Source: Streptomyces rishiriensis
GTDB taxonomy: Bacteria > Actinomycetota > Actinomycetes > Streptomycetales > Streptomycetaceae
Reading direction: 5' to 3'
DNA: 64,000 bases
NCBI RefSeq assembly: GCF_003112535.1
Contig: NZ_BEWA01000005.1
Location: forward strand, 230,024-294,023
Part shown: one piece after another, positions 18,890 through 27,152 of the stretch
Numbering within the stretch: position 1 is the first letter of the stretch
How the letters are laid out: each line of letters opens with the position of its first letter
Position numbers and translations under genes: made by a program
The notes under the pieces: model-generated
What the model was told of the DNA's origin: nothing
What the model saw: the letters and a program-made list of their open reading frames with translations, nothing else
Databases searched by the model: none

Positions 18890-19731
18890 GCGGCGGGGAT
18901 CCTTTCGGAGAACGGTGCGGAGAGCGGCGCGGAGAGCGGTGCCGGGTGTGCCTCGGTGGTGAAGTGGGCGCGGGCGAGGCGGCGTACGTCGTTGTCGGGC
19001 AGGCCAGGGGTGAGCAGGGACTGGCCGACGACGTACTTGCTGAGCGAGACCGGGCGGACCCCCATGCCGAGCAGGAGACGGTCGGCGAGGGCGGGGCCGG
19101 CCGCGCCCTTGGTCTCGATCAGGACGTACCCGGGATCGAGCGCGGCGGTACGGTCGTCACGCCGGCAGCTGAGGGCGCTGTCGAGGGTGACGCGGCTGCC
19201 GTGGCCGAGGTCGGCGAGGGCCGCGCGGACGTAACGGACTTCGGTCACGGGGGACAGTTCCCCGGCCGTGACGGGGACACCGGCCCGCTCCAGTACGTCG
19301 TCGACGAATTCGGCCGCAAGGGCGGTCAGTTCGCCGTACTCGGCTGCCGGGATCCGCAGGGCGTGCTTGACCGTGGCACCGCGGCCGTCCTTCGTCTTCA
19401 CCTCCACCCGGCACAGACCGTCCTCCGCGTACAGGCGGGTGCGGATCTTCCAGCGGCGTCGCCGCTGCTGGACGTGGGCGCGCCAGGAGCCCAGTTCCGG
19501 GGTGTCGAAGTACGTGCTCAGGTAGCTCGTCGTACGACGGCCGTCGCCCAGGTCGAGGACGTGGTGGCTGTCGGCGAGGCGGGCGACGAGGCGCCGGGCC
19601 CGGTCGAACGGGACCAGGTACTTGCGGTCGACGCGGTGCTGGAGTGCCGCCGCCGCGTCCACCTCGGCGAGCGTCGCACAGCGCAGCTCCGCCAGGCCCA
19701 GCCGGGTCGCGAGAGACGGGGCGAACGTCAT
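18886..19731 (-). CDS. VTC-domain (polyphosphate polymerase-like) protein
   Basis: A 281-residue protein of the VTC/CYTH triphosphate-tunnel family. Tunnel residues appear as HRVDRKYLVPF near the N-terminus, YLSTYFDTPEL, KIRTRLYAEDGLCRVEVKTK, and late VLIETKGAAGPALADRLL followed by SLSKYV. The eukaryotic relative makes polyphosphate from ATP; bacterial members are found next to DUF4956 proteins, as here. No membrane segment is seen, so it probably works at the inner face of the membrane partner. It overlaps both neighbours by 4 nt, so the three products are likely made in fixed proportion. Confidence 0.85.
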   Translation of the reverse strand: MTFAPSLATRLGLAELRCATLAEVDAAAALQHRVDRKYLVPFDRARRLVARLADSHHVLDLGDGRRTTSYLSTYFDTPELGSWRAHVQQRRRRWKIRTRLYAEDGLCRVEVKTKDGRGATVKHALRIPAAEYGELTALAAEFVDDVLERAGVPVTAGELSPVTEVRYVRAALADLGHGSRVTLDSALSCRRDDRTAALDPGYVLIETKGAAGPALADRLLLGMGVRPVSLSKYVVGQSLLTPGLPDNDVRRLARAHFTTEAHPAPLSAPLSAPFSERIPAA

Positions 19732-20381
19732 GGCGTCATCACCGGCTCGCGCGGCTCGGTGTCCGAAGCGGTGGCGGACTCCTGCGGCTCGGCGGGGTAA
19801 CGGGCGGAGACCCGGGTGGTCTCCCGCACGTAGTCGACCTCGTCCACGACCACGGACAGCGGCACCTGGCCGAAGCGGAAGGCCACGTCCCCGGCGATCA
19901 CGGAGGGGTCCGGGTAGATCCGGTCGAGGGTGAGCCTGACCGTCCGGGTGGGCGGCTCGTACGACGTGGGGTCGTCGACCACGAGGACGGCGACGAGCAC
20001 CACGACGTCCAGCGCGACCACGAGCCAGGTCTGCCGGTGCGGCAGCCCCGTGCACAGGGCGATCACCAGGGTGACGAAGGTGTAGGCGACGTCCCGCAGG
20101 GTGAACGCCGCGCTGCGCAGGCGGACCAGGGAGAGGATGCCGAACAGGCCGAACCCGACCCCGGCCGGGAACTTGCCGGCGCTGATCGTGCTCATCGCGG
20201 CGAACAGGCCGATGTTCAGCGCGGCCAGCACCAGCGGCATCGCCGGCACGCTGGGGCGGCGCCGGTAGAGCCAGCCGACGAGGATCAGCAGGGCGATGAC
20301 GTCGAGACCGCCGTGGGTCATCAGATCGGTGACCGTGAGGTGGTCGGTGATGCCCTTGGCGGCGAGCACCGATGCGCGCAT
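19728..20381 (-). CDS. DUF4956 membrane protein
   Basis: A 217-residue protein with four or five membrane segments in the first 130 residues (GLDVIALLILVGWLY, MPLVLAALNIGLFAAM, GVGFGLFGILSLVRLRS, VAYTFVTLVIALCTG, WLVVALDVVVLVAVLVV). The GFGLFGILSLVRLRS region is the family signature. A cytoplasmic domain follows. DUF4956 proteins nearly always accompany VTC-domain proteins, and a channel or anchor for polyphosphate synthesis is a common suggestion, not proven. ATG 20381 follows GGAAAGGA. It is the first gene of the operon and divergent from a two-component system. Confidence 0.85.
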   Translation of the reverse strand: MRASVLAAKGITDHLTVTDLMTHGGLDVIALLILVGWLYRRRPSVPAMPLVLAALNIGLFAAMSTISAGKFPAGVGFGLFGILSLVRLRSAAFTLRDVAYTFVTLVIALCTGLPHRQTWLVVALDVVVLVAVLVVDDPTSYEPPTRTVRLTLDRIYPDPSVIAGDVAFRFGQVPLSVVVDEVDYVRETTRVSARYPAEPQESATASDTEPREPVMTP

Positions 20382-20466
20382 GGGGGTCCTTTCCGTCACG
20401 GCACGTCGGACGAGGACCGGTCGCGGCCCGCGGAGCACCGCGACCTGAAGGACGGTAGGGATGTCA

Positions 20467-20483
20467 CATGAACAGACCATGAA
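20467..20483. promoter_or_regulatory. Direct-repeat site for an OmpR-type regulator
   Basis: CATGAA occurs at 20467-20472 and 20478-20483, an 11-bp period, the usual spacing for tandem binding of OmpR/PhoB-family regulators. It lies between the divergent operons, about 90 bp before the DUF4956 start and 50 bp before the regulator gene. The adjacent response regulator is the natural candidate. Confidence 0.55.
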
Positions 20484-20531
20484 GCCTTCCCGGTGGTCCT
20501 GGTGCGCCCGGCGGGTGGTTAGCCTGACCGG

Positions 20532-21203
20532 ATGCACTGCCTGGTCGTCGACGACGAGACCCGCCTGACCGACCTGGTCGTCCGCTACCTGACCGAGTCC
20601 GGACACACCGCCGAGGGCCGCTACGACGGCCCGTCCGGCCTCGCCGCGGCGCGCGACCCCCGCCTGGACGCCGTACTGCTGGACGTGATGCTGCCGGGCA
20701 TGGACGGCGTGGAGGTCTGCCGGACCCTGCGCGGTGAGGGCATCGACGTACCCGTGATCCTGCTCACCGCGCGCGGTGCGATCAGTGAGCGGGTGGCCGG
20801 GCTCGACGCCGGCGCCGACGACTACGTGGTCAAGCCGTTCGCGATGGAGGAGCTGCTGGCCCGGCTGCGGGCGATATCCCGGCGACGCCCCGAACACTCG
20901 GGACGCCTGACGGTCGGCGACCTCGTCCTGGACCCCGAACAGCAGCGAGCCTGGCGTGCGGACACCGAACTGGAGCTGTCCCGGCGGGAGTTCGACGTAC
21001 TGCGGGTGCTCATGGAGAACGCCGGGTGCGTGGTCACCCGCCTCCAGCTGCTCGACGAGGTCTGGGACGGCGAGACCGACCTGCGCAGCAACGCCATCGA
21101 CGTGCACGTCTCCAAGGTGCGCGCCAAGGCCGACCGCGCCTTCGGTCGTACGACGATCACCACCCTGCGCGGACGCGGCTACCGCCTGGAGACCGCCCCG
21201 TGA
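20532..21203 (+). CDS. OmpR/PhoB-family response regulator
   Basis: A 223-residue regulator. The receiver domain has acidic Asp7-Asp8, phosphoacceptor Asp51 (DAVLLDVMLPG), Thr in LLTARG and Lys in YVVKPF. The C-terminal winged helix is standard (LSRREFDVLRVLMENAG, NAIDVHVSKVRAKAD, TLRGRGYRL). The gene overlaps the histidine kinase gene by GTGA. Divergence from the DUF4956-VTC-PAP2 operon and a direct repeat in the shared region make that operon the likely target. Confidence 0.93.
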   Translation: MHCLVVDDETRLTDLVVRYLTESGHTAEGRYDGPSGLAAARDPRLDAVLLDVMLPGMDGVEVCRTLRGEGIDVPVILLTARGAISERVAGLDAGADDYVVKPFAMEELLARLRAISRRRPEHSGRLTVGDLVLDPEQQRAWRADTELELSRREFDVLRVLMENAGCVVTRLQLLDEVWDGETDLRSNAIDVHVSKVRAKADRAFGRTTITTLRGRGYRLETAP

Positions 21204-22576
21204 GCCGTCTTCCCCGGCGGCTGCGGCCCTGGTTCCGGCGGCTGCCCGTCGTCGCCCGCCTGGTGCTGGCCGTCGCCGTCACCATGTCCCTGGTTCTGGC
21301 GGGCGCGGCGGGCCTGGTCTACTGGCGGGTCCAGACCGCCCTGGACCGGCAGCTGAACGACGACCTGACCACCTACCAACGCAGCCTCGACCAGGCGGTA
21401 CGGGACGGAGTCCAACCCCCGCCGGGCCCCAGCGGCAGCCTCCAGCAGGTCCTGGACGCACGGGGCCATGTCCTGGTCTGCAGCGCCGCCCTGCGCGACC
21501 GGCCGCTGCTGTCCGTGGCCGAGCTGGGCGCCACCGCGCACGGGGCCACCGTCCGGCGGGACGTCGGCTCCCTCCTGCCGATCACCTCGGACACCCTGCG
21601 TCTGCAGGCCAGACGGGTCACAGTCGGCGGCCAGGGCCGGATCGTGATCGCCGCCGTCCGGCGCGGCCACCGCGACGAGGCGCTGCGCGAACTTCTCGCC
21701 CAGCTCGCCCTCGCCTCCGGTCTGACCCTGATCGCCGCCTCTTACGTCGGCTACCGCACCGCCCGAGCCGCCCTCCGACCCGTCGAGCGCTACCGCGCCG
21801 GCGCCGCCGGGCTCGCCGACGGCGCCCAGAACCTGCGCCTGGACGTGCCCGCCGACCGAGACGACGAGATCACCCGGCTCGGCCACACCCTCAACCACAT
21901 GCTCGACCGCCTGGAAGCGTCCGCCGAACGCGAGCGCCGGTTCGTCGCCGACGCCAGCCACGAACTGCGCACCCCGCTCACCCTCATGCGGGCCGAACTC
22001 GACGTCGCACTGCACCGCCCACGCTCCGCCGACGAACTCGCCGAGACCCTCCGCTCGGTGGACACCGAGGTCCAGCGACTGATCGACCTCTCCGACGCGC
22101 TCCTCGACCTGGAGGAACTCGGCACCACCCAGCACATCAGCCGGGCTTCCGCCGGCCTTGCCGGCCTTCTCGCCGCCGCCGTCGCTCCCCACCTGCGCAC
22201 CGCCGGACTGGAGGGGCGCGCCGCGACGGTCGAGGCGCCCGGAACAGAGGTCGACGTCGACACCCGCTGGCTCCGGCCCGCCATCGGCAACCTCCTCGAC
22301 AACGCCCTGCGCCACGCCACCGGGGACGTCCGCCTCACCGCCGCCGTCCACGAGGGCCGACTGCGGCTGTGCGTCACGGACGAGGGGACGGGCTTCCCGC
22401 CGGAGTTCCTGCCCCGGGCGTTCGACCGCTTCGCCCGCGCCGAGGCCAGCCGCACCGGCAGGGGGTCGGGCCTGGGCCTCGCCTTCGTCCAGGCGGTGGC
22501 CGCCGCCCACGGCGGCACCGCCCACGCCGAGAACACCGCACACGGAGCCCGCGTCGTCCTCGACCTGCCTTGCTGA
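21200..22576 (+). CDS. Sensor histidine kinase
   Basis: A 458-residue membrane kinase starting at GTG 21200 inside the stop of the regulator gene. It has two membrane helices (about 20-42 and 170-190) enclosing a periplasmic-side sensor loop of about 130 residues, then a HAMP domain, the phosphoacceptor His254 in ADASHELRTPLTLM, and an ATPase domain with N box (IGNLLDNALRHA), G1 DEGTGFP, F box FDRFARAE and G2 GRGSGLGLAFV. The sensed signal is unknown; the sensor loop has no recognisable family. Confidence 0.93.
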   Translation: MSRLPRRLRPWFRRLPVVARLVLAVAVTMSLVLAGAAGLVYWRVQTALDRQLNDDLTTYQRSLDQAVRDGVQPPPGPSGSLQQVLDARGHVLVCSAALRDRPLLSVAELGATAHGATVRRDVGSLLPITSDTLRLQARRVTVGGQGRIVIAAVRRGHRDEALRELLAQLALASGLTLIAASYVGYRTARAALRPVERYRAGAAGLADGAQNLRLDVPADRDDEITRLGHTLNHMLDRLEASAERERRFVADASHELRTPLTLMRAELDVALHRPRSADELAETLRSVDTEVQRLIDLSDALLDLEELGTTQHISRASAGLAGLLAAAVAPHLRTAGLEGRAATVEAPGTEVDVDTRWLRPAIGNLLDNALRHATGDVRLTAAVHEGRLRLCVTDEGTGFPPEFLPRAFDRFARAEASRTGRGSGLGLAFVQAVAAAHGGTAHAENTAHGARVVLDLPC

Positions 22577-22613
22577 CCGGCCCACCGACTCGTCGCCCGC
22601 GTACGGTGGGGGC

Positions 22614-23234
22614 ATGGCGCCCCCTCTGCCGGGCCCGCTGGCTCACCTGGCCCCGCTGCTCACCCACTACGGCTACTGGGCCGTCGGTGCCGTGGTCCTC
22701 GTGGAGGACTTCGGCATCCCCGCCCCCGGAGAAACCGTCCTGATCGCCGCCGGAATCTACGCGGGGGCGGGACAGCTGAACATCGTGGCCGTGACGGTCA
22801 TCGCGTTCGCCGCCGCCGTGATCGGGGACAACATCGGCTATCTGATCGGCCACACCGGCGGACGGGCCGTCGTCCACCGCTGGGGCCAGTACGTGTACCT
22901 GACCCCGGAGCGTTTCCGGAAGGCCGAGGAGTTCTTCACCCGACACGGGGGCAAGATCGTCGTCGTCGCCCGCTTCGTCGAGGGACTGCGCCAGGTCAAC
23001 GGCATCATCGCGGGCACCAGCGGCATGCCCTGGCGCCGTTTCCTCGTCTTCAACGCCATCGGCGCCGCGCTCTGGGTCGGCCTGTGGGCGGCCTTGGCCT
23101 ACGCGGCGGGCACCCACATCACGGCCGTCTACGCCGTGATCACCCGCTACCAGCTCTACGCCCTCATCGCTCTCGGCGTCCTGATCGCCGCCCTCGTCCT
23201 CCGGCACCTGCTGCGCCGCCGACACCAGGAGTGA
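22614..23234 (+). CDS. DedA-family membrane protein
   Basis: A 206-residue SNARE-associated/DedA protein; such proteins flip polyprenyl or other lipid carriers across the membrane. Signature parts are VVLVEDFGIPAPGETVLIAAG, the GDNIGYLIGHTGGR loop, FTRHGGKIVVVARFVEGLRQ with its conserved Arg residues, and GIIAGTSGMPWRRFLVFN. It follows the histidine kinase on the same strand by 37 bp. It may share that transcript, and in other bacteria DedA genes are linked to envelope stress systems. Confidence 0.9.
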   Translation: MAPPLPGPLAHLAPLLTHYGYWAVGAVVLVEDFGIPAPGETVLIAAGIYAGAGQLNIVAVTVIAFAAAVIGDNIGYLIGHTGGRAVVHRWGQYVYLTPERFRKAEEFFTRHGGKIVVVARFVEGLRQVNGIIAGTSGMPWRRFLVFNAIGAALWVGLWAALAYAAGTHITAVYAVITRYQLYALIALGVLIAALVLRHLLRRRHQE

Positions 23235-23261
23235 CCCGGCGGGCAAGACCGTTCATCCTTC

Positions 23262-23320
23262 CGGCTCGGGCTCGGGCTCGGGGTACGGGCTGAGGTACGG
23301 GTACGGGCTCGGGTACGGAC
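23262..23320. repeat. Short tandem repeat of GGGCTC/GGGTAC units
   Basis: Hexamers GGGCTC and GGGTAC (with slight variants) alternate about nine times in the gap between the DedA and VOC genes. It is non-coding and has no dyad symmetry, and is probably slippage-prone. It is the only notable content of this 237-bp gap. Confidence 0.55.
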
Positions 23321-23471
23321 GATGCCACGCGACGGCGAACGAACGACGTGTTGTCCGTTGACCTTCAAGTCAGCCGCCGTGTCATCGAACCCAGTCGAAG
23401 ATCTTCCTGGCCTTGGCGTGGCAGGATGCCGGGGACACGACCGCCAGCACGTCGATCGACCGGAGCCAGCC

Positions 23472-23822
23472 ATGATCAGCGGCGCGCATGTCATCCTCTA
23501 CAGCCAGGACGCCGAGGCGGACCGTGCCTTCATCCGTGACGTCCTCGACTTTCCCGGCGTGGATGCGGGCGGCGGCTGGCTCCTCTTCAAGCTGCCCCCG
23601 GCCGAAGTCGCCGTGCACCCGACCGATGGCCGGCCCCAGCAGGAGTTCTACCTGATGTGCGACGACCTCGATTCCCAGCTCGGCGAGTTCCGCGCCAAGG
23701 GCGTGGAGATCACCCGCCCGGTCAGCGAACAACGCTGGGGCAGACTGACTGCCATCCGGCTCCCCAGCGGCGCCGAACTTCCGCTCTACGAACCGCTGCA
23801 CCCCATCGCCCACAGCCTGTGA
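23472..23822 (+). CDS. VOC (glyoxalase/bleomycin-resistance fold) protein
   Basis: A 116-residue single-domain vicinal-oxygen-chelate protein. It has the beta-alpha-beta-beta-beta pattern: GAHVILYSQDAEADRAFIRD, DAGGGWLLFKLPPAEVAVHP, EFYLMCDDLDSQLGEFRAKG and SGAELPLYEPLHP. His6 (AHVIL), a conserved His43-region residue and the Glu in LYEP are plausible metal ligands. Family members range from dioxygenases to antibiotic-binding proteins, and the role here is open. ATG 23472 has only a weak GGAG upstream. Confidence 0.85.
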   Translation: MISGAHVILYSQDAEADRAFIRDVLDFPGVDAGGGWLLFKLPPAEVAVHPTDGRPQQEFYLMCDDLDSQLGEFRAKGVEITRPVSEQRWGRLTAIRLPSGAELPLYEPLHPIAHSL

Positions 23823-23848
23823 GCGCTCCACCCCCGTGGGTCCGTGCG

Positions 23849-24199
23849 GTGCGTGCGGTACGTGCGAAGTACGAGCGCGTATGGCGCGACATCAAGGTGC
23901 TCGACGAGCCCTGGAGCCAGGTGGCAGCGGACGCCGTGGAACGTCTCGGCCTCCTGGAGACTCCGCCCCAGTTGCCCGACATCCCCGAGCCGCGAGCCGA
24001 CGGCCCGAAGCCCTTGCTCGGGCACTGGAGCCCCTACGGCCCACGCGCCACCCGCCCGACGGCCCGCCCAGCGGCACAGCGGATTGCGGCACGCGGCGTT
24101 CAGCAACGGCTACTTCACATCACCGTGAGACCAGGCACAGCTGGACCCACGGTGACCGCACCTCAGTTCATCGGGGCCGGCAGGTCGGCCGGACGCTGA
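23849..24199 (+). CDS. Possible small hypothetical protein or gene remnant
   Basis: In this frame the sequence RAKYERVWRDIKVLDEPWSQ and AVERLGLLETPPQLPDIPEP looks protein-like for about 65 codons. Coding character then fades and the frame runs 32 bp into the 3' end of the convergent cyclophilin gene. No ribosome binding site precedes the GTG. It may be a real gene with a shifted end or a decayed one. No family is recognised. Confidence 0.3.
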   Translation: MRAVRAKYERVWRDIKVLDEPWSQVAADAVERLGLLETPPQLPDIPEPRADGPKPLLGHWSPYGPRATRPTARPAAQRIAARGVQQRLLHITVRPGTAGPTVTAPQFIGAGRSAGR

Positions 24200-24896
24200 G
24201 CAGCTCGGTCCGCAGCACGGGCGTGCCGTCGACGGGCGCCGGGTCCTCGGTAGTTGGCTCGATTCCGCCAGCAGCGATCTTGTCGAGCGTCTTCAGGCCG
24301 GCGGCACCGACCGTGCCGAACACCGTGTAATTCGGTCGCAGCGCGGAGTCGCCGTAGACGACGAAGAACTGCGAACCGTTCGTGTCCGGACCGGCGTTGG
24401 CCATCGCCAGCACACCACGACCGTAAAGGCGACGGACGCCGGTCGGATCGCTCGGCGCCGGCGGCAGGTCAACCGGCAGCTCGTCCTTGTACTCGTACCC
24501 CGGCCCACCCTCGCCAGTGCCGGTCGGGTCGCCGCACTGCAGGACCTTCAGCGTCGGATACGCCGTCAGCCGATGGCACACCGTACGGTCGTAGAACCCG
24601 TGCCGCGCCAGGTGCACGAAGCTCTGGACCGTGCACGGCGCCTTCGCCCGGTCCAGACGCAGCGGGAGCGGGCCCTGGCTGGTCGGGACTGCCATATCGA
24701 CGGTGCCGTGACCGGGGGTGTGCCGCGGGTCGGGCGGCAGGGGAACCGGCCGCGCCGCCGGCTCGTCCGGGGTCTGGGTGTACTGGCACGGACCGTGCGT
24801 GGTTCGCGGCGGGGCGTCGGAAGCGGAGGCGGTGGTGCTGCCCCCGGACACGACCAACGCGGCTGCCGCCCATGCGGTGATGACAGCTCGGTTCAT
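24168..24896 (-). CDS. Exported cyclophilin-type peptidyl-prolyl isomerase
   Basis: A 242-residue protein that catalyses proline cis-trans isomerisation outside the cytoplasm. An N-terminal signal peptide (NRAVITAWAAAALVVSGGST) is followed by a short linker and a cyclophilin domain: SFVHLARHGFYDRTVCHRL, LQCGDPTGTGEGGPGYEYKD, GVLAMANAGPDTNGSQFFVV and NYTVFGTV. The catalytic-region arginine is replaced or shifted (TVCHRL has His-Arg), as in several actinobacterial cyclophilins. ATG 24896 follows GGAGG; the longer reading to 25040 has no such site. Confidence 0.9.
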   Translation of the reverse strand: MNRAVITAWAAAALVVSGGSTTASASDAPPRTTHGPCQYTQTPDEPAARPVPLPPDPRHTPGHGTVDMAVPTSQGPLPLRLDRAKAPCTVQSFVHLARHGFYDRTVCHRLTAYPTLKVLQCGDPTGTGEGGPGYEYKDELPVDLPPAPSDPTGVRRLYGRGVLAMANAGPDTNGSQFFVVYGDSALRPNYTVFGTVGAAGLKTLDKIAAGGIEPTTEDPAPVDGTPVLRTELLSVRPTCRPR

Positions 24897-25231
24897 CCTG
24901 CACACCCTCCAAAAGATCGTCAGATTTCGGAGCGGTCGCAGTCTAGAGCGCGGCCCGGCGGGCGAGTACCCGTCCGCAAGCCACATCCGCCTCCCGGCCA
25001 TCGGCCCGCGGCCGCAGGCCGCTTCGTGCGGATGCGGCACAGCGTCGGCCGGCCGATCAGGGCGTCCACCCGGTGCACGACGGAGGCTCCCCGAGCCCGG
25101 TCGAGCGGCCTCCCCGGTCCACCCCGTCAGGCGCCCTTCGCCGAGCCCGCCCGGCCGACGTGCTGCCGCCCTCCGCTTCCCCTCGGGCCGTCCGTCCCGG
25201 AGGTCAGCTCGTCGCGCTCACCGGACGTCGG
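24897..25231. other. Intergenic region without recognisable feature
   Basis: About 335 bp between the cyclophilin start and the Rrf2 stop. Only the cyclophilin ribosome binding site and presumably its promoter lie here. ORFs in it lack coding-type codon use. Confidence 0.4.
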
Positions 25232-25690
25232 TCAGGGATTCGTCCAGGCCTCGGGGTCCTCCGCGAGGCTCAGGATCTCGTCGGGCAGCTTGGCCGCGGC
25301 CACGTGGGCCAGGGTGACTTCGCCGAGGACCTTGCGGACGTTGGCGCGTACGGCGATCCACAGCGGCAGCAGGGACTCCGCGGGACCGCAGTAGGAGAGC
25401 TCGGGTGGGCGCACTCCCCGCACCGAGACCAGGGGGCCGTCCGCGACGCGGATGACGTCGGCGATGGCGATCGACTCCGCCGCGCGGGCGAGCCGGTAGC
25501 CGCCCTGGCCGCCCCGCCGGCTGACCACGAGACCGCCCCGGCGCAGGTCGCCCAGGATGCCCTCCAGGAACTTGTGGGGGATGCCCTGCGCCGCTGCGAT
25601 CGCCTCGGCCTTGAGCGAGGCCTCGCTCCCTGCTGCGGCCAGCTCCAGTGCCGCCCGCACCGCATAGTCCGCTCGCGCCGAGATCCGCAT
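25232..25690 (-). CDS. Rrf2-family transcriptional regulator
   Basis: A 152-residue winged-helix regulator: MRISARADYAVRAALELAAA, HKFLEGILGDLRRGGLVVSR and RRGGQGGYRLARAAESI are the Rrf2 DNA-binding domain. Only one cysteine (SYCGP, about residue 105) is present, so it is not an Fe-S regulator such as IscR or NsrR; it resembles CymR-like members that control sulfur genes. It lies 53 bp behind an sfnB-like gene on the same strand, so it is probably the regulator of the sulfur genes and may bind the inverted repeat at 27153-27176. An alternative start (ATG 25705) adds five residues. Confidence 0.85.
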   Translation of the reverse strand: MRISARADYAVRAALELAAAGSEASLKAEAIAAAQGIPHKFLEGILGDLRRGGLVVSRRGGQGGYRLARAAESIAIADVIRVADGPLVSVRGVRPPELSYCGPAESLLPLWIAVRANVRKVLGEVTLAHVAAAKLPDEILSLAEDPEAWTNP

Positions 25691-25743
25691 GCCGCGATTA
25701 TTCATCACTGTCGTGTGGGCCCCCGCACCGGTCGCCCTCCCGG

Positions 25744-26964
25744 TCAGGCTGGAAGGGCGAAGGGCGGGTGCGCGCCGTTGAGGAAGTAGTCGCCCACCTC
25801 GCGCAGTCTGTGGGCGACCGGCTCGCGCAGAGTGTGTGTCCGGGCGTTGCGCCAGAAGCGGTCGAAGCCGTGCCGAGCGGAGGCGGCGTCGGCGCCGATG
25901 ACGTCCAGGGCACGAGTGGTGATCTCCTGCGCGGCCCGGGAGGCGGCCGACTCGGCCACGCTCGCGAGGACGGCGATCTCCGCGCACTCCTCGTCGTCGA
26001 GATCCTCACCCTGCGCGAGGCCGCACACCAGGGCGTCCACCGCCTGCTCGGCGAGGGCGGACGCGGCCCGTGCGACGACCGTGAGCTCGCCGTACACGGT
26101 CAGCGCGTACGCATCCTGCGGCGGACCGTCCGGCCAGGTCAGAGGCGAGAGCGGCTGCCAGGAGGACCTCATGCCCCTTCCGCACTCGCGAACCTCGGCC
26201 AGCAGGCCCTCCGCCACGCCCAGACAGAACTGGACGGAGACCAGACGCGCGGTCGGCGCGGCCAGAGAGGCGAAGGGTGACAGGACGCCCTCGTCCGGCG
26301 AGAGGGTGCCGAGCACATCGTCGGCCGCGACCGGCACGGAATCGAACTCCACGCCGCCACCGGCCGCCAGCCGCTGGCCGAAGGCGTCCCCGCTGCTGCC
26401 CACGACGCCCGGGCGGGCGGGGTCGACCAGGACGGCCAACGGCTCACCGGTGCCGTACTTGGCGGCTCGAACCATCAGCCGGTCGGCGACCCCGACTCCG
26501 GTGGCATACCTCTGGAAGCCGTTGAGCAGATAGCCGCCCGACGTGGGGGTCAGGATGAGTGGTGGTTCATGTGAGGCGATACCGCCTCCCCAGCACCACT
26601 GCCCCGCCGTCGACTCCCGCTCGATGCGGGCGGCACGGGTGCGGTCGGCGAAGAACCGGGCGCTGCGGGACAGGAAGTAGTGGTTGCCCAGCAGGCGGCC
26701 GATGGCCCCGTCGGCCGCGGCGACGGTCCGGATGACCGCGTAGGCCGTGCGCCAGTCCGAACCGCCTCCCCCGAGATCGGCCGGCGCCGGCAGCGTCAGC
26801 AGTCCCGACTCGCGCAACCGTGCCACCTCGTCGAGCGGCGCCTTGCCGGCCTGTTCGCGCTCGACCGCGTCCGTGGCCAGATCGTCCGCCATCTCACGGG
26901 CGATGTGCAGCCAGTCGGACTGCCCGGCTCCCGCGTCGCTCACCTCGTCCGCCGTCACCGTCAT
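25744..26964 (-). CDS. SfnB-like/DszC-like flavin monooxygenase of the acyl-CoA dehydrogenase fold
   Basis: A 406-residue protein of the acyl-CoA dehydrogenase superfamily, branch SfnB/DszC, which uses reduced flavin to oxygenate organosulfur compounds rather than to dehydrogenate thioesters. The N-terminal helical domain (HIAREMADDLATDAVEREQA), middle beta domain (YLLNGFQRYATGVGVADRLM) and C-terminal helical bundle with FDRFWRNARTHTLREPVAHR are complete. The start codon overlaps the stop of a 21-codon upstream ORF (ATGA). A paralogue is encoded at 28608-29804. It probably oxidises a sulfone, sulfoxide or thiophene-like sulfur source. Confidence 0.87.
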   Translation of the reverse strand: MTVTADEVSDAGAGQSDWLHIAREMADDLATDAVEREQAGKAPLDEVARLRESGLLTLPAPADLGGGGSDWRTAYAVIRTVAAADGAIGRLLGNHYFLSRSARFFADRTRAARIERESTAGQWCWGGGIASHEPPLILTPTSGGYLLNGFQRYATGVGVADRLMVRAAKYGTGEPLAVLVDPARPGVVGSSGDAFGQRLAAGGGVEFDSVPVAADDVLGTLSPDEGVLSPFASLAAPTARLVSVQFCLGVAEGLLAEVRECGRGMRSSWQPLSPLTWPDGPPQDAYALTVYGELTVVARAASALAEQAVDALVCGLAQGEDLDDEECAEIAVLASVAESAASRAAQEITTRALDVIGADAASARHGFDRFWRNARTHTLREPVAHRLREVGDYFLNGAHPPFALPA

Positions 26965-27026
26965 ATCCCCGCCCGCTTCATACGGCTGCGGCTGCGGCTG
27001 TCGCTACAGCTCAGTGCTGTGGTCAT
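26961..27026 (-). CDS. 21-codon upstream ORF coupled to the sfnB-like gene
   Basis: MTTALSC then a Ser/Arg-alternating stretch, ending in a stop that overlaps the sfnB-like ATG (ATGA). GGAAG lies about 8 nt upstream of its start. It has one cysteine codon at position 7. It does not match the leader-peptide core found elsewhere in the island, but the overlap means ribosomes finishing it could re-initiate on the monooxygenase gene. Confidence 0.4.
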   Translation of the reverse strand: MTTALSCSDSRSRSRMKRAGI

Positions 27027-27040
27027 GGCGGCGTCTTCCT

Positions 27041-27121
27041 TCAGGGGACCGAGGACGACGCGGTGCCCGGCGAGGCGGTGTGGGGGTGCGGCGGTGCGCA
27101 GCGATGCGTCGGCTTCGTCAT
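27041..27121 (-). CDS. 26-codon upstream ORF with strong ribosome binding site
   Basis: Starts ATG 27121 behind GAGGAGGGTGAGG, the best Shine-Dalgarno of the neighbourhood, and encodes MTKPTHRCAPPHPH plus a Thr/Ser/Pro-rich end. One cysteine codon at position 8 follows His-Arg. It could be a regulatory leader ORF for the sfnB-like gene 77 nt further down, or a chance ORF. Confidence 0.35.
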   Translation of the reverse strand: MTKPTHRCAPPHPHTASPGTASSSVP

Positions 27122-27152
27122 CCTCACCCTCCTCTTCGACCACCGTCAACAC

